A stretch of DNA of 64,000 nt from assembly GCF_006385575.1 (NCBI RefSeq), contig NZ_CP041040.1, forward strand, positions 124,001 to 188,000. Reading direction: 5' to 3'. A model generated the notes under the pieces. It was not told where the DNA came from. It was given only the letters and a program-made list of their open reading frames with translations, and did not search any database. Below, one piece after another: positions 34,115 through 42,465 of the stretch (the first letter of the stretch is position 1; each line of letters begins with the position of its first letter). Source of the stretch: Microbacterium foliorum (GTDB lineage: Bacteria; Actinomycetota; Actinomycetes; Actinomycetales; Microbacteriaceae). The position numbers and the translations under genes are program-made.

Positions 34115-34183
34115 GGGAGGAGAACTGCTCTTCGGGCGGAGCTTCCGCGCTGATTCCTCCTCCCGAGGCGCAGTTCTCCTCCC
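34115..34183. repeat. Inverted repeat at a convergent gene junction
   Basis: GGGAGGAGAACTGC (34115-34128) is perfectly complementary to GCAGTTCTCCTCCC (34170-34183), with TCCTCCTCCCGAG as a partial second copy in between. It lies between the LMF gene and the convergent ABC operon and may act as a two-way terminator. No gene is seen in the gap. Confidence 0.75.
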
Positions 34184-34274
34184 CCGGGGGCGTCCCAGAC
34201 CCGGCGCCGAGCGCGGCGAAACGCCCCGGCCGGGCGCGGGGCCCGGACGGAGCGTTCCGTCTCACTGCAGACGT

Positions 34275-35042
34275 TCAACTGACCTTCTTGCGGTAGGCGA
34301 TGATCGCGAACACGTAGGCGACGATCAGGATGCCGACGCACCAGGCGAGGGCGACCCAGATCTCGGTGCCGACCGGCTTCTCGGCGAACAGCGCCTGGAT
34401 GGTGTCGACGATCGAGGTGACCGGCTGATTCTCGGCGAACCATCGCACCGGGCCGGGCATGGTCTCGGTCGGCACGAACGCCGAGCTGATGAACGGCAGG
34501 AAGATCAGCGGATATGAGAAGGCGCTCGCCCCGTCGACCGTCTTCGCACTCAGACCGGCGATGATGGCCAGCCAGGTGAGGGCGAGGGTGAAGAGGAACA
34601 GGATGCCGATGACGGCGAGCCACGCGAGCGGGTCGGCTCCGGTGCGGAATCCCATCAGGAATCCGACGCCGAAGATGATCGCCAGCGTGATGCCGTTGGC
34701 GGTGAGCGAGGTGAGGACGTGCGCCCAGAGGACGCTCGATCGCGCGATCGGCATGGAGTGGAACCGTTCGAAGATGCCGCTCTGCAGATCGTTGAAGAGC
34801 CGGAACGCCGTGTAGGCGATGCCGGATGCGATGGCGATGAGCAGGATGCCGGGAAGCAGGTAGTTCACGTAGTTCTCGGCGCCGGTGCTCTCGCGGAGTG
34901 CGCCGCCGAAGACGTACACGAACAGCAGCATCAGGGCGATCGGCGTGACCGCCGTCGTGATGATGGTGTCGGGGCTGCGGAAGATGTGCCGCATCGAGCG
35001 GCCGGTGAGTGTCGCGGTGTCGGCGACGAAGTGCGTGCTCAT
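34275..35042 (-). CDS. DrrB-like ABC-2 exporter permease
   Basis: The ATG at 35042 overlaps the ATPase stop and gives 255 residues, with six hydrophobic segments and the ABC-2 pattern LNDLQSGIFERFHSMPIARSSVLWAHVL preceded by LLPGILLIAIASGIAYTAF, close to daunorubicin-resistance DrrB permeases. With the DrrA-like ATPase it should form a drug or lipid exporter in the cytoplasmic membrane. The whole operon begins with a PadR regulator. Confidence 0.88.
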   Translation of the reverse strand: MSTHFVADTATLTGRSMRHIFRSPDTIITTAVTPIALMLLFVYVFGGALRESTGAENYVNYLLPGILLIAIASGIAYTAFRLFNDLQSGIFERFHSMPIARSSVLWAHVLTSLTANGITLAIIFGVGFLMGFRTGADPLAWLAVIGILFLFTLALTWLAIIAGLSAKTVDGASAFSYPLIFLPFISSAFVPTETMPGPVRWFAENQPVTSIVDTIQALFAEKPVGTEIWVALAWCVGILIVAYVFAIIAYRKKVS

Positions 35043-35824
35043 GCTGCGTTCTCCTTTCCGGTTGTGGAGCCCGACTTCGGGCCGACGAGGGTGAGGAAGA
35101 TCTCCTCGAGGGTGGGCTGCTTCTCGACGTACTCGACCTTCGCCGCGGGCAGCAGGCGCTTGAGCTCTGCGAGGGTGCCGTTCGCGATGATCCGGCCCTC
35201 GTGGAGGATCGCGATGCGGTCGGCCAGCTGCTCGGCCTCGTCGAGGTACTGCGTGGTGAGCAACACCGTGGTGCCGGTGTTCGCGAGCTCCGTGATGACG
35301 TCCCACACCTCGATGCGTGACTCGGGGTCGAGTCCGGTCGTCGGTTCGTCTAGGTAGATCATCTCGGGATGTCCGACCAGGCTCATGGCGATGTCGAGGC
35401 GACGGCGCATGCCGCCCGAGTAGGTGCCGACTTTGCGAGCGCCGGCATCCGTCAGGCGGAACCGCGTAAGCAGGTCGTCCGCCACCTTCGCGGCGTCGGG
35501 CAGGTGCCGCAGCTTCGCGACCAGCACGAGGTTCTCTCGTCCGGTCAGGATCTCGTCGACCGCAGCGAACTGCCCGGTCAGGCTGATCTTCTGCCGCACG
35601 GCGAGCGGATCGGCGGCGACGTCGACTCCCTGCACGACGGCTGTGCCGGCATCCGACTTCAGCAGCGTCGAGAGGATGCGCACCACGGTGGTCTTTCCTG
35701 CGCCGTTCGAGCCGAGCAGGGCGAAGATGGATCCCTTCTCGACCTCGAAGTCGACGCCGCGCAGCACGTGAAGATCCTTATAGGACTTCTCGAGGCCGCG
35801 AACGGCAATGGCGGCGCTGGTCAT
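35039..35824 (-). CDS. DrrA-like ABC exporter ATP-binding protein
   Basis: The ATG at 35824, after AGAAGGAGA, gives 261 residues. Walker A is GSNGAGKTTV, the signature is YSGGMRRRLD, Walker B is MIYLDEPTTGLDP and the switch is LLTTQYLDEAEQLAD, which is the DrrA/CcmA-type pattern. The C-terminus has the extra regulatory segment LEEIFLTLVG. Both flanking genes overlap it by 4 bases. A drug-export role is inferred from family and PadR control. Confidence 0.92.
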   Translation of the reverse strand: MTSAAIAVRGLEKSYKDLHVLRGVDFEVEKGSIFALLGSNGAGKTTVVRILSTLLKSDAGTAVVQGVDVAADPLAVRQKISLTGQFAAVDEILTGRENLVLVAKLRHLPDAAKVADDLLTRFRLTDAGARKVGTYSGGMRRRLDIAMSLVGHPEMIYLDEPTTGLDPESRIEVWDVITELANTGTTVLLTTQYLDEAEQLADRIAILHEGRIIANGTLAELKRLLPAAKVEYVEKQPTLEEIFLTLVGPKSGSTTGKENAA

Positions 35825-36192
35825 GATCGTGTCTCCTTCTTCCTCGCGTCGTCGACCGCCTTGATCAGGCGGGCGCGCTCCTTGTCGATCCACTGGGTGC
35901 CGCCGTAAGCCCGGGCGTAGGTCTCGGCGAACTCGACCGCGTCGTCGCCGACGATGTCAGTGACCGGCGTCGCGCCGATGGCGGCGCGTTCCCACAGGTC
36001 GGCGAGGTCGACGAAGATCTGCACGAGAGTGTCGCCGTCGGTGATACCGCCGTAGTACATCGTGTAGCGGTGCTGGGCGCTGGCGACCGACCGGTAGGGT
36101 TCGGGCAGCGCGTCGATGCGCTTCTTCGCATCGCGGTACTGCTTCTTCTGTTCGAGCGATCCGGTGATCGCTTCGATCCACTTCGCGGCCAT
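35821..36192 (-). CDS. DUF1048-family protein
   Basis: This is a 123-residue protein from the ATG at 36192, soluble and helical, with the DUF1048 pattern LEQKKQYRDAKKRIDALPEPYRSV followed by the TMYYGG motif. DUF1048 proteins are often encoded beside PadR regulators and ABC exporters, exactly as here. The function is unknown; a helper of regulation or transporter assembly is possible. The stop overlaps the ATPase start, and it follows PadR by one base. Confidence 0.85.
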   Translation of the reverse strand: MAAKWIEAITGSLEQKKQYRDAKKRIDALPEPYRSVASAQHRYTMYYGGITDGDTLVQIFVDLADLWERAAIGATPVTDIVGDDAVEFAETYARAYGGTQWIDKERARLIKAVDDARKKETRS

Positions 36193-36193
36193 G

Positions 36194-36553
36194 TCAGTTC
36201 TCCTCGTTGTTCGTGTCGGTGTTGTTCTTGTCGTCGGTGCGCAGGCTGTCGATGCGTTGCGTGAGGAAGCTCCAGGTCTTCCAGAACTCCCCGAGCTCCT
36301 GCGTGCCTGCCGGGTTGAGGGAGTACACCTTGCGAGGTGGCCCCTTCTCGCTCGGCACCTTCTCGACGTCGACGAGCTTCTTCTGCTCGACGCGCACGAG
36401 CAGGGCGTAGATCGTGCCCTCGGCGATGTCGGTGAATCCGTGGTCACGCACGCGGGTCGTGATCTCGTATCCGTAGGCCGGCTGCTCGGCGAGGAGGGCC
36501 AGGACGATGCCTTCAAGAGTGCCCTTGAGCATCTCGGTCATCTGTTTGCCCAT
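36194..36553 (-). CDS. PadR-family transcriptional regulator
   Basis: This is a 119-residue protein. The winged helix is LKGTLEGIVLALLAEQPAYGYEI, then FTDIAEGTIYALLVRVEQKKLV and a wing with PPRKVYSLNPAG, the PadR family pattern. The C-terminal helix dimerises; the last 14 residues are Asn/Asp-rich. The start at 36553 has GGAGG 6 bases upstream. As first gene of the DUF1048-DrrAB operon, it probably represses it from the large palindrome at 36575-36622. Confidence 0.92.
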   Translation of the reverse strand: MGKQMTEMLKGTLEGIVLALLAEQPAYGYEITTRVRDHGFTDIAEGTIYALLVRVEQKKLVDVEKVPSEKGPPRKVYSLNPAGTQELGEFWKTWSFLTQRIDSLRTDDKNNTDTNNEEN

Positions 36554-36574
36554 GAGGGCCTCCGTTCGTTGGTT

Positions 36575-36622
36575 CAGTACTCAGTGTTGCTGGGTACCGG
36601 TACAAAGTAACACTGAGTACTG
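36575..36622 (-). promoter_or_regulatory. PadR operator region
   Basis: CAGTACTCAGTGTT (36575-36588) and AACACTGAGTACTG (36609-36622) are a perfect 14-bp inverted repeat with the palindrome GTACCGGTAC (36594-36603) in its centre. Another half-site-like TACTTAGCAACACC follows at about 36624. It lies in the 5' region of the padR operon. Confidence 0.75.
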
Positions 36623-36676
36623 GTACTTAGCAACACCGAATACTAAACTTCTTCGGAAGTGACGAGGTGGCGCCGT

Positions 36677-36762
36677 GCGCAACTCAGCACCGATTGCCCA
36701 GATCACCGCTGAGCGGGCGAAATCAGCAGGGGAACCGAGCATCCATGCTGAGTTGTGAACGC
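36677..36762. repeat. Degenerate copy of the ACTCAGCA palindrome family
   Basis: GCGCAACTCAGCA (36677-36689) and TGCTGAGTTGTGAACGC (36746-36762) are the two arms, with one partly decayed. The family is the same as at 28144-28229 and 62626-62717. Confidence 0.7.
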
Positions 36763-36821
36763 TGCTCGAGAGGGATGCTGTCCGGGGAACCTCGATTCAC
36801 CCCGCTCGGGTCGTCCCGGCC

Positions 36822-36908
36822 ATGCGGGGTCGATTTCGCATGTCCGTGGTGATGCGGGGTCGATTTCGCATCAGAAACGGGCCTGCGCGGTGCGTTTATG
36901 ACCCCGCG
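36822..36908. repeat. Period-30 repeat with GACCCCGC core
   Basis: ATGCGGGGTCGATTTCGCAT occurs exactly at 36822-36841 and 36852-36871, and a third, inverted relative reads GCGGTGCGTTTATGACCCCG (36888-36907). The core and the 30-base period match the pair at 16768-16817. Together with the copy before it, this accounts for the 398-base gap between padR and the hydrolase; no gene is seen. Confidence 0.75.
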
Positions 36909-36951
36909 TCGCCACGCGGGGCGCTGCGGGCGCCGCCGGGCGGCGAGCCGG

Positions 36952-37683
36952 TCAGCCGTTGAGGCGCGCCATCGCGACCTGCGCCTCGAGCAGCGGCAGG
37001 ATGCGGTCTCGGTCGGGCTGCGGGCAGATGTCGAGCGCGTTCGCGAGTTCGAGCGCCAGCGCGGCATGACCCGCGGCATTCGGGTGGAACGGGTCGCCCA
37101 TCAGCCCCCACGGCACTCCGCCGTTGCCGAGCTCGGTGAAGCGGGCGTGCTGGTCGACGAGGATCACATCGTCGCTCGCGGCGACCTGGCGCACGGCATC
37201 CGCGAATTCGGCGATCCTCTCGCGGCCGGGGGCGTTCGCGACGTCGATCGACGGCGGGGTCTGCAGCACCGGAACAGCGCCGGATGCGCGCACACGTGAG
37301 ACGAACTCGCGCAGCGAGGCGGCGAACGCGGCGGCCTCGACCGTGACCCGATCGGGGCCGGTCGCCATGTCGTTCGTGCCGATCATGAGGGTGACGATGT
37401 CGGGCCGCCACGTTGCGACGCGGCGATCCCAGTCGTCCAGGATGTCGGTGAGGCGGTGTCCGCTGATCGCCGTGTTGATGACGGTGTCACGTGTGCGCGC
37501 GAGCTCGCCGCGGATCAGTTCGTGCAGATGCTCGGCATAGCTGCGGCCGCCCTGCGTGTGCACGAGTCCGTGGGTGATCGAGTCGCCGGTGATGACCCAG
37601 TTCAGCGGCTCGGGGCCGGCGAGCGACGCCGCGATGCGGCTGAGATCGGATGCGGCGGAGGCGGGGGAGACTGCATTCGGCAC
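36952..37683 (-). CDS. SGNH/GDSL-family hydrolase
   Basis: This is a 243-residue protein from a GTG that lies 7 bases after TAGGCT on the minus strand (leaderless). The SGNH blocks are complete: VITGDSITHG (catalytic Ser), ISGH, IGTNDM (Asn) and DPFHPNAAGH (Asp and His). No signal peptide is present, so it should be cytoplasmic. Family members are esterases, lipases or carbohydrate deacetylases; the substrate cannot be told. Confidence 0.88.
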   Translation of the reverse strand: MPNAVSPASAASDLSRIAASLAGPEPLNWVITGDSITHGLVHTQGGRSYAEHLHELIRGELARTRDTVINTAISGHRLTDILDDWDRRVATWRPDIVTLMIGTNDMATGPDRVTVEAAAFAASLREFVSRVRASGAVPVLQTPPSIDVANAPGRERIAEFADAVRQVAASDDVILVDQHARFTELGNGGVPWGLMGDPFHPNAAGHAALALELANALDICPQPDRDRILPLLEAQVAMARLNG

Positions 37684-37724
37684 GCCCTAGAGCCTAGCGG
37701 CGGCGTGAGTGGAAGACTGGTCTC

Positions 37725-38198
37725 ATGTCCTCCCCACTGCTCGACCACCTGCTCGCCCGCATCGTCGACAGCGGCCTGCTCGATGATCCGGTCGCCGAGA
37801 ACGGTCTCGTCTACGGCCGGGCGACCATCGACGCCGCCGGTGCGGTGGTGAAGGTCAATGTCGACCCCGAGCTGGAGGACGACGAGGAGACCCTCGATGA
37901 CGACGCGCTGATCGAGGCGATCACGCGCATCCTGTCGGTGTCCGAGACGCGGTGGCGTGCGGTGATCGACGAGGTCGCCGACGACATCGACGAGGCGGTC
38001 GACGATGAGCCGGTGCTCGAGCAGATCGACCTGCGCGACGATCTCGAAGCCACCTCCGTCGTGGTGTTCGCCGACGCGGTGCTGATCGCCTTCGACGCGC
38101 CGAGGCAGTTTCCGGACTCGCGGATCCTGGTGCAGCTCGACGACGACCTCGAGGTCGCCAACATCGAGGTGCGCGACCGCGACGGTGCCGAGGTCTAG
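37725..38198 (+). CDS. Small acidic protein of unknown function
   Basis: This is a 157-residue, very acidic protein with no signal or membrane segment. I do not recognise motifs beyond a resemblance to short actinobacterial DUF2004/SCO4402-type proteins. The pattern is an N-terminal helix (SSPLLDHLLARIVDSGLL), an acidic hinge (PELEDDEETLDDDALIEAI) and a beta-rich end. AAGACT lies 6 bases before its ATG, suggesting a leaderless message. It is divergent from the SGNH gene and convergent with corA. Confidence 0.65.
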   Translation: MSSPLLDHLLARIVDSGLLDDPVAENGLVYGRATIDAAGAVVKVNVDPELEDDEETLDDDALIEAITRILSVSETRWRAVIDEVADDIDEAVDDEPVLEQIDLRDDLEATSVVVFADAVLIAFDAPRQFPDSRILVQLDDDLEVANIEVRDRDGAEV

Positions 38199-38212
38199 AC
38201 GGTCGACGACCT

Positions 38213-38248
38213 CGGCGGGCTCACCGGCGACGACCGCCGAGCCCGCCG
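38213..38248. terminator. Two-way hairpin between convergent genes
   Basis: CGGCGGGCTC (38213-38222) and GAGCCCGCCG (38239-38248) form a perfect 10-bp stem with a 16-base loop, centred between the acidic-protein gene and corA. Confidence 0.65.
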
Positions 38249-38252
38249 GGCC

Positions 38253-39254
38253 TCACAACCACTTCTTGTACTTGAACACCCCGTAGAGGGCGACCGCGAA
38301 GGCGGCCATCGCGCCGATCGCCATCGGGTACCCGTGCGCCCAGTGCAGCTCGGGCATGATCTCGAAGTTCATCCCGTAGACCGTGCCGACGAGCGTGGGC
38401 GCGAAGATGATCGCCGCCCAGGAGGAGATCTTCTTGATCTCGTCGTTCTGCGCCAGCCCTGCCTCGGTCTGCCGTCGTGCGACGAGAGCGGAATGCACGG
38501 TGAGGGCGTTCTCGAGGATCGCGCGGAAAGAATCGACCCGCTCGTTCACACGGATGACGTGGTCGAGCACATCGCGCAGCGACCGCTGCAGCTCCTCGTC
38601 GATGCGGTACTTCTCCGACCCGCGGCGCAGCCATTCCAGCATCCCGGCGAGCGGATGCACCGCCCGCTGGAAGTTGATGACCTCGCGCGAGAGCTCGTAG
38701 ATGCGGCGCGAGAGGGCGTCGTCATCGCTGTCGCCGAAGAGCTGGTCCTCGATCTCGTCGATGTCGTTGAGCAGCCCGGTGACGATCGGCTCGTACCCGT
38801 CGACCACCTCATCGAGGATCGCGTAGAACACGGCTTCGGGCCCCATCGCGAGCAGCTCGGGGTGCGCCTCCATGCGGCGGCGGACCGCTGCGAGGTCGGG
38901 AGACTCGGCGTGGCGGATCGTCACCACGAAGTCGGGGCCGACGAACAGGTGCAGCTCGCCGAATTCGATCGACTCCTGCTCGTCGCGATAGCGGGCGGGG
39001 CGCAGCACCGCGAAGAGCGTGTCGCCGTAGCGCTCGACCTTCGACCGCTGGTGGCCCGAGAGAGCGTCCTCGACGGCGAGTGGATGCAGGTCGAACTCGC
39101 GCGCGACGGAGGCGACCTCGATGGGGCTCGGTCGATACAGGCCGATCCAGGCGATGCCGCCGTGGGCGTCGAGCGACCGGTAGGTCTCGTCGAGGTTCTT
39201 CGGGGTCTCCACTCGGCGTCCGTGCACGTACACGCCGTTGTCGATGAGGGCCAT
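38253..39254 (-). CDS. corA: CorA-family magnesium/cobalt transporter
   Basis: This is a 333-residue protein. The large N-terminal cytoplasmic domain ends in a long stalk helix, then come two membrane segments at about 270-330. The pore signature YGMNFE and the following MPEL loop are present, and the C-terminus is basic (FKYKKWL). CorA forms pentameric divalent cation channels in the cytoplasmic membrane. It is a single gene; the 5' region is long but holds no leader I can identify. Confidence 0.92.
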   Translation of the reverse strand: MALIDNGVYVHGRRVETPKNLDETYRSLDAHGGIAWIGLYRPSPIEVASVAREFDLHPLAVEDALSGHQRSKVERYGDTLFAVLRPARYRDEQESIEFGELHLFVGPDFVVTIRHAESPDLAAVRRRMEAHPELLAMGPEAVFYAILDEVVDGYEPIVTGLLNDIDEIEDQLFGDSDDDALSRRIYELSREVINFQRAVHPLAGMLEWLRRGSEKYRIDEELQRSLRDVLDHVIRVNERVDSFRAILENALTVHSALVARRQTEAGLAQNDEIKKISSWAAIIFAPTLVGTVYGMNFEIMPELHWAHGYPMAIGAMAAFAVALYGVFKYKKWL

Positions 39255-39670
39255 GATGGGCTCCGTTCTCGCAGGCGCACGCCGAATCAGAGAGGGCGTG
39301 CGCAGAATTCGTCAGGGGGCGGAAGACGCCGCCGACGGCTGCGGAGCAAGACCTGCGGGTGCGGAGCCGAAGCTCAACGCACGGATGCGGTCAGACGCGA
39401 CGCAACGAAGGCGGCGTCGCAACTATCACCGGACATCGCCATCACCGCCTCTCGCGCTCTGAAGGGGTCACGTGACCCGGTGTGCCAGCATACTCCCGCC
39501 GTCTGGACGCGGGATCCATGGGTGTAGTGGCGGGACTCCGCACGATTCGAAAAAGCTCGTACCTCCGTCATCTGCGGAAAAGACGACTTTTCAGAATCCT
39601 GGTGTATTCTGAAAACCTCACGATTCCGCGCGGTGCGGATTCGCGCGATTATCAGAAGGAAGCGTCGCTG
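39255..39670. other. 416-base region between corA and the AbiE-like pair
   Basis: No gene is recognised. A perfect palindrome GGGTCACGTGACCC lies at 39465-39478. From about 39540 the base composition turns more AT-rich, which marks the likely left edge of the transferred AbiE-like module. The operator-like repeat at 39588-39615 belongs to it. Confidence 0.5.
39588..39615 (+). promoter_or_regulatory. Operator-like inverted repeat of the AbiE-like operon
   Basis: TTTTCAGAAT (39588-39597) and ATTCTGAAAA (39606-39615) are a perfect 10-bp inverted repeat with an 8-base spacer. TATTCT within it (39605-39610) could be the -10 box. Autoregulation by AbiEi binding to inverted repeats is known for type IV systems. 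Confidence 0.7.
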
Positions 39671-40750
39671 ATGAGTTCAGCACCCACCGAGAGTCAGGTA
39701 TTGCGTCTCGTCACCGAGCGGATTCGCGACAGGATGCCACCCGGCTGGACATTCGATCCGAGTGGGGCCATCGGAGAGCGTGGTGGTGCGGATGCGTTGT
39801 TCGTCTTGGTGTCACCAGATCACCGAGCGGCTGAGGTGATCATCGAGGTCAAGGCGACTGTTCCCAGTGGCCGACACGCCCTCGGCGTGCTCCAAGTGCT
39901 TCACGAGCGAGCGCGGGCTCACGGCGCCATCCCATTGCTCGTCTCGCGGTATATCCCTCCGCCCGTGCGCGAAAACCTGCAACGAGCGGGAGTGTCGTAC
40001 GCGGACGCTACCGGCAACATGATGCTGTCGGCCATCGATCCGGGGTTCTATCTCGCGGATCGGGGCGCGGATAAGGATCCCTGGCGCGCTTCTGGGCGTC
40101 CTCGTGGGACATTGAAAGGCGACCCGGCGGCGAGGGTAGTGCGGGCGCTGCTCGACTTCGCGCGCCTGTGGCGCGTGAGTGAGCTGATCGATACGTCTGG
40201 AGCGTCCACAGGCGCGACGTATCGGGTGCTCGAATATCTCGATGGCGAGGGTCTTGTCGAGCGTGAAGGTGACGGACGTTGGCGGGTGCCCTCATGGGAG
40301 CGACTACTGCGCGCGTGGGCGGTCGACTACGACCTCCTCAAGGAGAACACTGTCAGTAGATACCTCGACCCGCGAGGCATCGAGCACTTCCAGACGACCC
40401 TCCGCGACCGGGGCGACAAGTACGCCGTGACCGGAGCGGTCGCGTCGCGGGATTGGATCGCAGTCGCCCCCGCGCGATCTGTGTTCGTCTACGTCGATGA
40501 CGCGCAAAGTCAGGCGGCGGGGTGGGGGCTGCACCCCACAGAAGTGGGTGTGAACGTTGTATTGCTCGAACCACGCAAGGCTGGATCTGTGCATCTCGAT
40601 CGCACAGGAAGGCTCGAGAACGGCGTGACGCGAGTCTCGGCGGCGCAAGCTGCGGTCGATCTCCTGAACGGACCCGGGCGCGATCCCGCTGAGGCGGAGG
40701 CGCTTATCGGATGGATGAAGGAGGATGAAGGCTCTTGGCGACTGAATTGA
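39671..40750 (+). CDS. AbiEi-like antitoxin/regulator with PD-(D/E)XK-like N-domain
   Basis: The ATG at 39671 (AAGGAA upstream) gives 359 residues. Residues about 35-130 look like a restriction-endonuclease fold: D41 followed after 18 residues by E59-V-K61 (VIIEVKATV), then a helix and LLVSRYIPPPVRENLQRAGVSY. A winged helix follows at about 150-215 (RVVRALLDFARLWRVSELIDTSGASTG), then an AbiEi-type C-terminal domain. The next gene encodes an AbiEii-type nucleotidyltransferase and overlaps it. So this is probably the antitoxin and autorepressor of a type IV toxin-antitoxin or phage-defence pair. The nuclease-like residues may be active or vestigial. Confidence 0.75.
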   Translation: MSSAPTESQVLRLVTERIRDRMPPGWTFDPSGAIGERGGADALFVLVSPDHRAAEVIIEVKATVPSGRHALGVLQVLHERARAHGAIPLLVSRYIPPPVRENLQRAGVSYADATGNMMLSAIDPGFYLADRGADKDPWRASGRPRGTLKGDPAARVVRALLDFARLWRVSELIDTSGASTGATYRVLEYLDGEGLVEREGDGRWRVPSWERLLRAWAVDYDLLKENTVSRYLDPRGIEHFQTTLRDRGDKYAVTGAVASRDWIAVAPARSVFVYVDDAQSQAAGWGLHPTEVGVNVVLLEPRKAGSVHLDRTGRLENGVTRVSAAQAAVDLLNGPGRDPAEAEALIGWMKEDEGSWRLN

Positions 40751-41556
40751 ACCCGGAAACCATACTGGCGCGCTCGGGTCTGCTCGACGCTTTGCACGCG
40801 CTCGGCACCCACCGCGAATCGGTTGTTCTTGTGGGCGCGCAAGCCATCTACCTTCGAACGGGCACGGCGGCCGTCGCCCTTGCAGAGTTCACGACTGATG
40901 CGGATCTCGCTATTGATCCTCGCCGTCTCGAGTCCGCACCTCTTCTGGAAGCGGTACTGACGGAAGGTGGCCTGATGCGTGACCCCCGGAACTCGAATCC
41001 CGGCGCATGGCTCTCTGGTCGGGGTGTGCCGATTGACGTCATGGTGCCTGCCGCCGTTGCAGGCCCTGGAAGACGGAGCGTGGCCCTTCCTCCACACGAC
41101 AGCAGTGCGATGCGCAAAGCCGTCGGACTTGAGGCCGCGCTCGTCGACAACTCGATCATGACCGTTGGAGGGTACGAGGCAGGCGATAGCCGCGTCTTCG
41201 ATGTTCGGGTGGCGGGCGCTGCAGCTCTACTCGTCGCGAAGCTGCACAAGGTAGGAGAACGCCTGGATGATCCTCGTCGCAGCGACGCCAAGGACGCGCA
41301 CGACATCTTCCGCATCCTCGTTGCGACGCCGACCGGCGCACTCAAGAATGGGATTGACGGTGCGCTCAGGCACGACGTGAGTGCTGGAGTGACGTCTCGG
41401 GCACTCGTTATGCTCCAAGAGCTCTTCGCCGAGGGAGCGGGTGCGCCCGGCTCGGCGATGGCGGGGCGGGCGGAGGCAGGTATCGGCGATCCGGCTCAGA
41501 CTTCGCTCGCAGCAAGCGTTCTCGCGGCCGATCTGCTGCGATCCCTCAATGAGTGA
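40735..41556 (+). CDS. AbiEii-like nucleotidyltransferase (putative toxin)
   Basis: A TTG start at 40735, 10 bases after AAGGAGG, gives 273 residues and overlaps the antitoxin gene by 16 bases. The nucleotidyltransferase core is visible: VLVGAQAIYLRTG near 31-43 (the hG[GS] motif in variant form), then TTDADLAID with D55 and D57 as the metal-binding pair. A helical half with SDAKDAHDIFRIL, as in AbiEii relatives, follows. AbiEii/MenT toxins transfer nucleotides to tRNA or other acceptors and halt growth. The gene has no other partner nearby. Confidence 0.75.
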   Translation: MATELNPETILARSGLLDALHALGTHRESVVLVGAQAIYLRTGTAAVALAEFTTDADLAIDPRRLESAPLLEAVLTEGGLMRDPRNSNPGAWLSGRGVPIDVMVPAAVAGPGRRSVALPPHDSSAMRKAVGLEAALVDNSIMTVGGYEAGDSRVFDVRVAGAAALLVAKLHKVGERLDDPRRSDAKDAHDIFRILVATPTGALKNGIDGALRHDVSAGVTSRALVMLQELFAEGAGAPGSAMAGRAEAGIGDPAQTSLAASVLAADLLRSLNE

Positions 41557-41622
41557 TGACTCTGCGTCCAGATGTTCGCGCTTCAGCAGGTTCTGTACGC
41601 GCCATCTATGCCACCGCTCGCG

Positions 41623-42465
41623 TCAGCAGGCGTCGATACCGACGAGTTCGGCGCTCTTCTGCCACAGCGCCTCGGCGAGGGAGGCATCCTCGATGCGGGG
41701 GTTCACGCGACGTGTCAGCACTCGCTCGTCGTAGTACTCGCCCGAGATCCAGGTCTCGTCGGGCGTGCCCTCGATGAACCAGCTCAGGGTGCTGCCGCCC
41801 TTCTCGCTGGTGATCAGCAGCAGGCGCTTGAGCGGGGTGCGGTAGACGAACCGCATGAGCGTGTTCGAGTCCGAGGCGAAGTTGGTCTGCACGGTTCCGG
41901 GGTGGAAGGCGACCGACGTCACTCCCTCGTCGTGGAACTTCGTGTGCAGGCTCTTCGTGAACAGCACGTTCGCGAGCTTCGCGTCTCCGTAGGCCCGGTT
42001 CGCGCTGAAGTTCTTGCGGTTGTCGAGGTCGTCGATGTCGAGCTTTGCGAAAAGGCGGTGCGCGACGCTCGACGTGTTGATGATCGCCGCGCTGCCCGTG
42101 CGCAGCTGGGGCAGCAGCAGGTTCGTCAGCAGGAAGGGCGCGAGGTGGTTCACCTGCATGGTCTTCTCGAAGCCGTCGACCGTCGGGGTCGGGTCGCCGA
42201 AGATACCTCCCGCGTTGTTCGCGAGCACGTCGATGCCGCCGTCGCCGACGGCATCCGCGATCTTCGTCGCGAGCTCGCGCACGTCGTCGAGCCTCGCGAA
42301 GTCGGCGGTGAACCACTCGGCACCCGTGTCGGCGGCGACCGCCCGCGTCTTCTCGACAGAGCGGCCGACCAGGATCAGTCGGTGGCCGGATGCTGCGAGT
42401 TGACGCGCTGCGGCTGCGCCGATGCCGTCGGATGCTCCGGTGAGCACGACCGTCTTCGGGGTCAT
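41623..42465 (-). CDS. SDR-family oxidoreductase
   Basis: This is a 280-residue protein. The cofactor motif TGASDGIG lies at 9-16, NNAGG near 85-89, the serine in NTSSVAHRLF, and a Tyr-Lys pair in RAYGDAKLAN. The shape (long substrate region after YxxxK with TVQTNF) resembles retinol-dehydrogenase-like SDRs. The start overlaps the stop of the upstream spermidine-synthase-like gene by 4 bases, so three genes here form an operon. The substrate is unknown. Confidence 0.88.
   Translation of the reverse strand: MTPKTVVLTGASDGIGAAAARQLAASGHRLILVGRSVEKTRAVAADTGAEWFTADFARLDDVRELATKIADAVGDGGIDVLANNAGGIFGDPTPTVDGFEKTMQVNHLAPFLLTNLLLPQLRTGSAAIINTSSVAHRLFAKLDIDDLDNRKNFSANRAYGDAKLANVLFTKSLHTKFHDEGVTSVAFHPGTVQTNFASDSNTLMRFVYRTPLKRLLLITSEKGGSTLSWFIEGTPDETWISGEYYDERVLTRRVNPRIEDASLAEALWQKSAELVGIDAC

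Noticed and set aside
39465..39478. GGGTCACGTGACCC palindrome as a phage attachment site of the AbiE-like module
   Set aside because: No second copy is found at the right side of the module near 41.56 kb and no integrase is present, so it is noted only as a palindrome.
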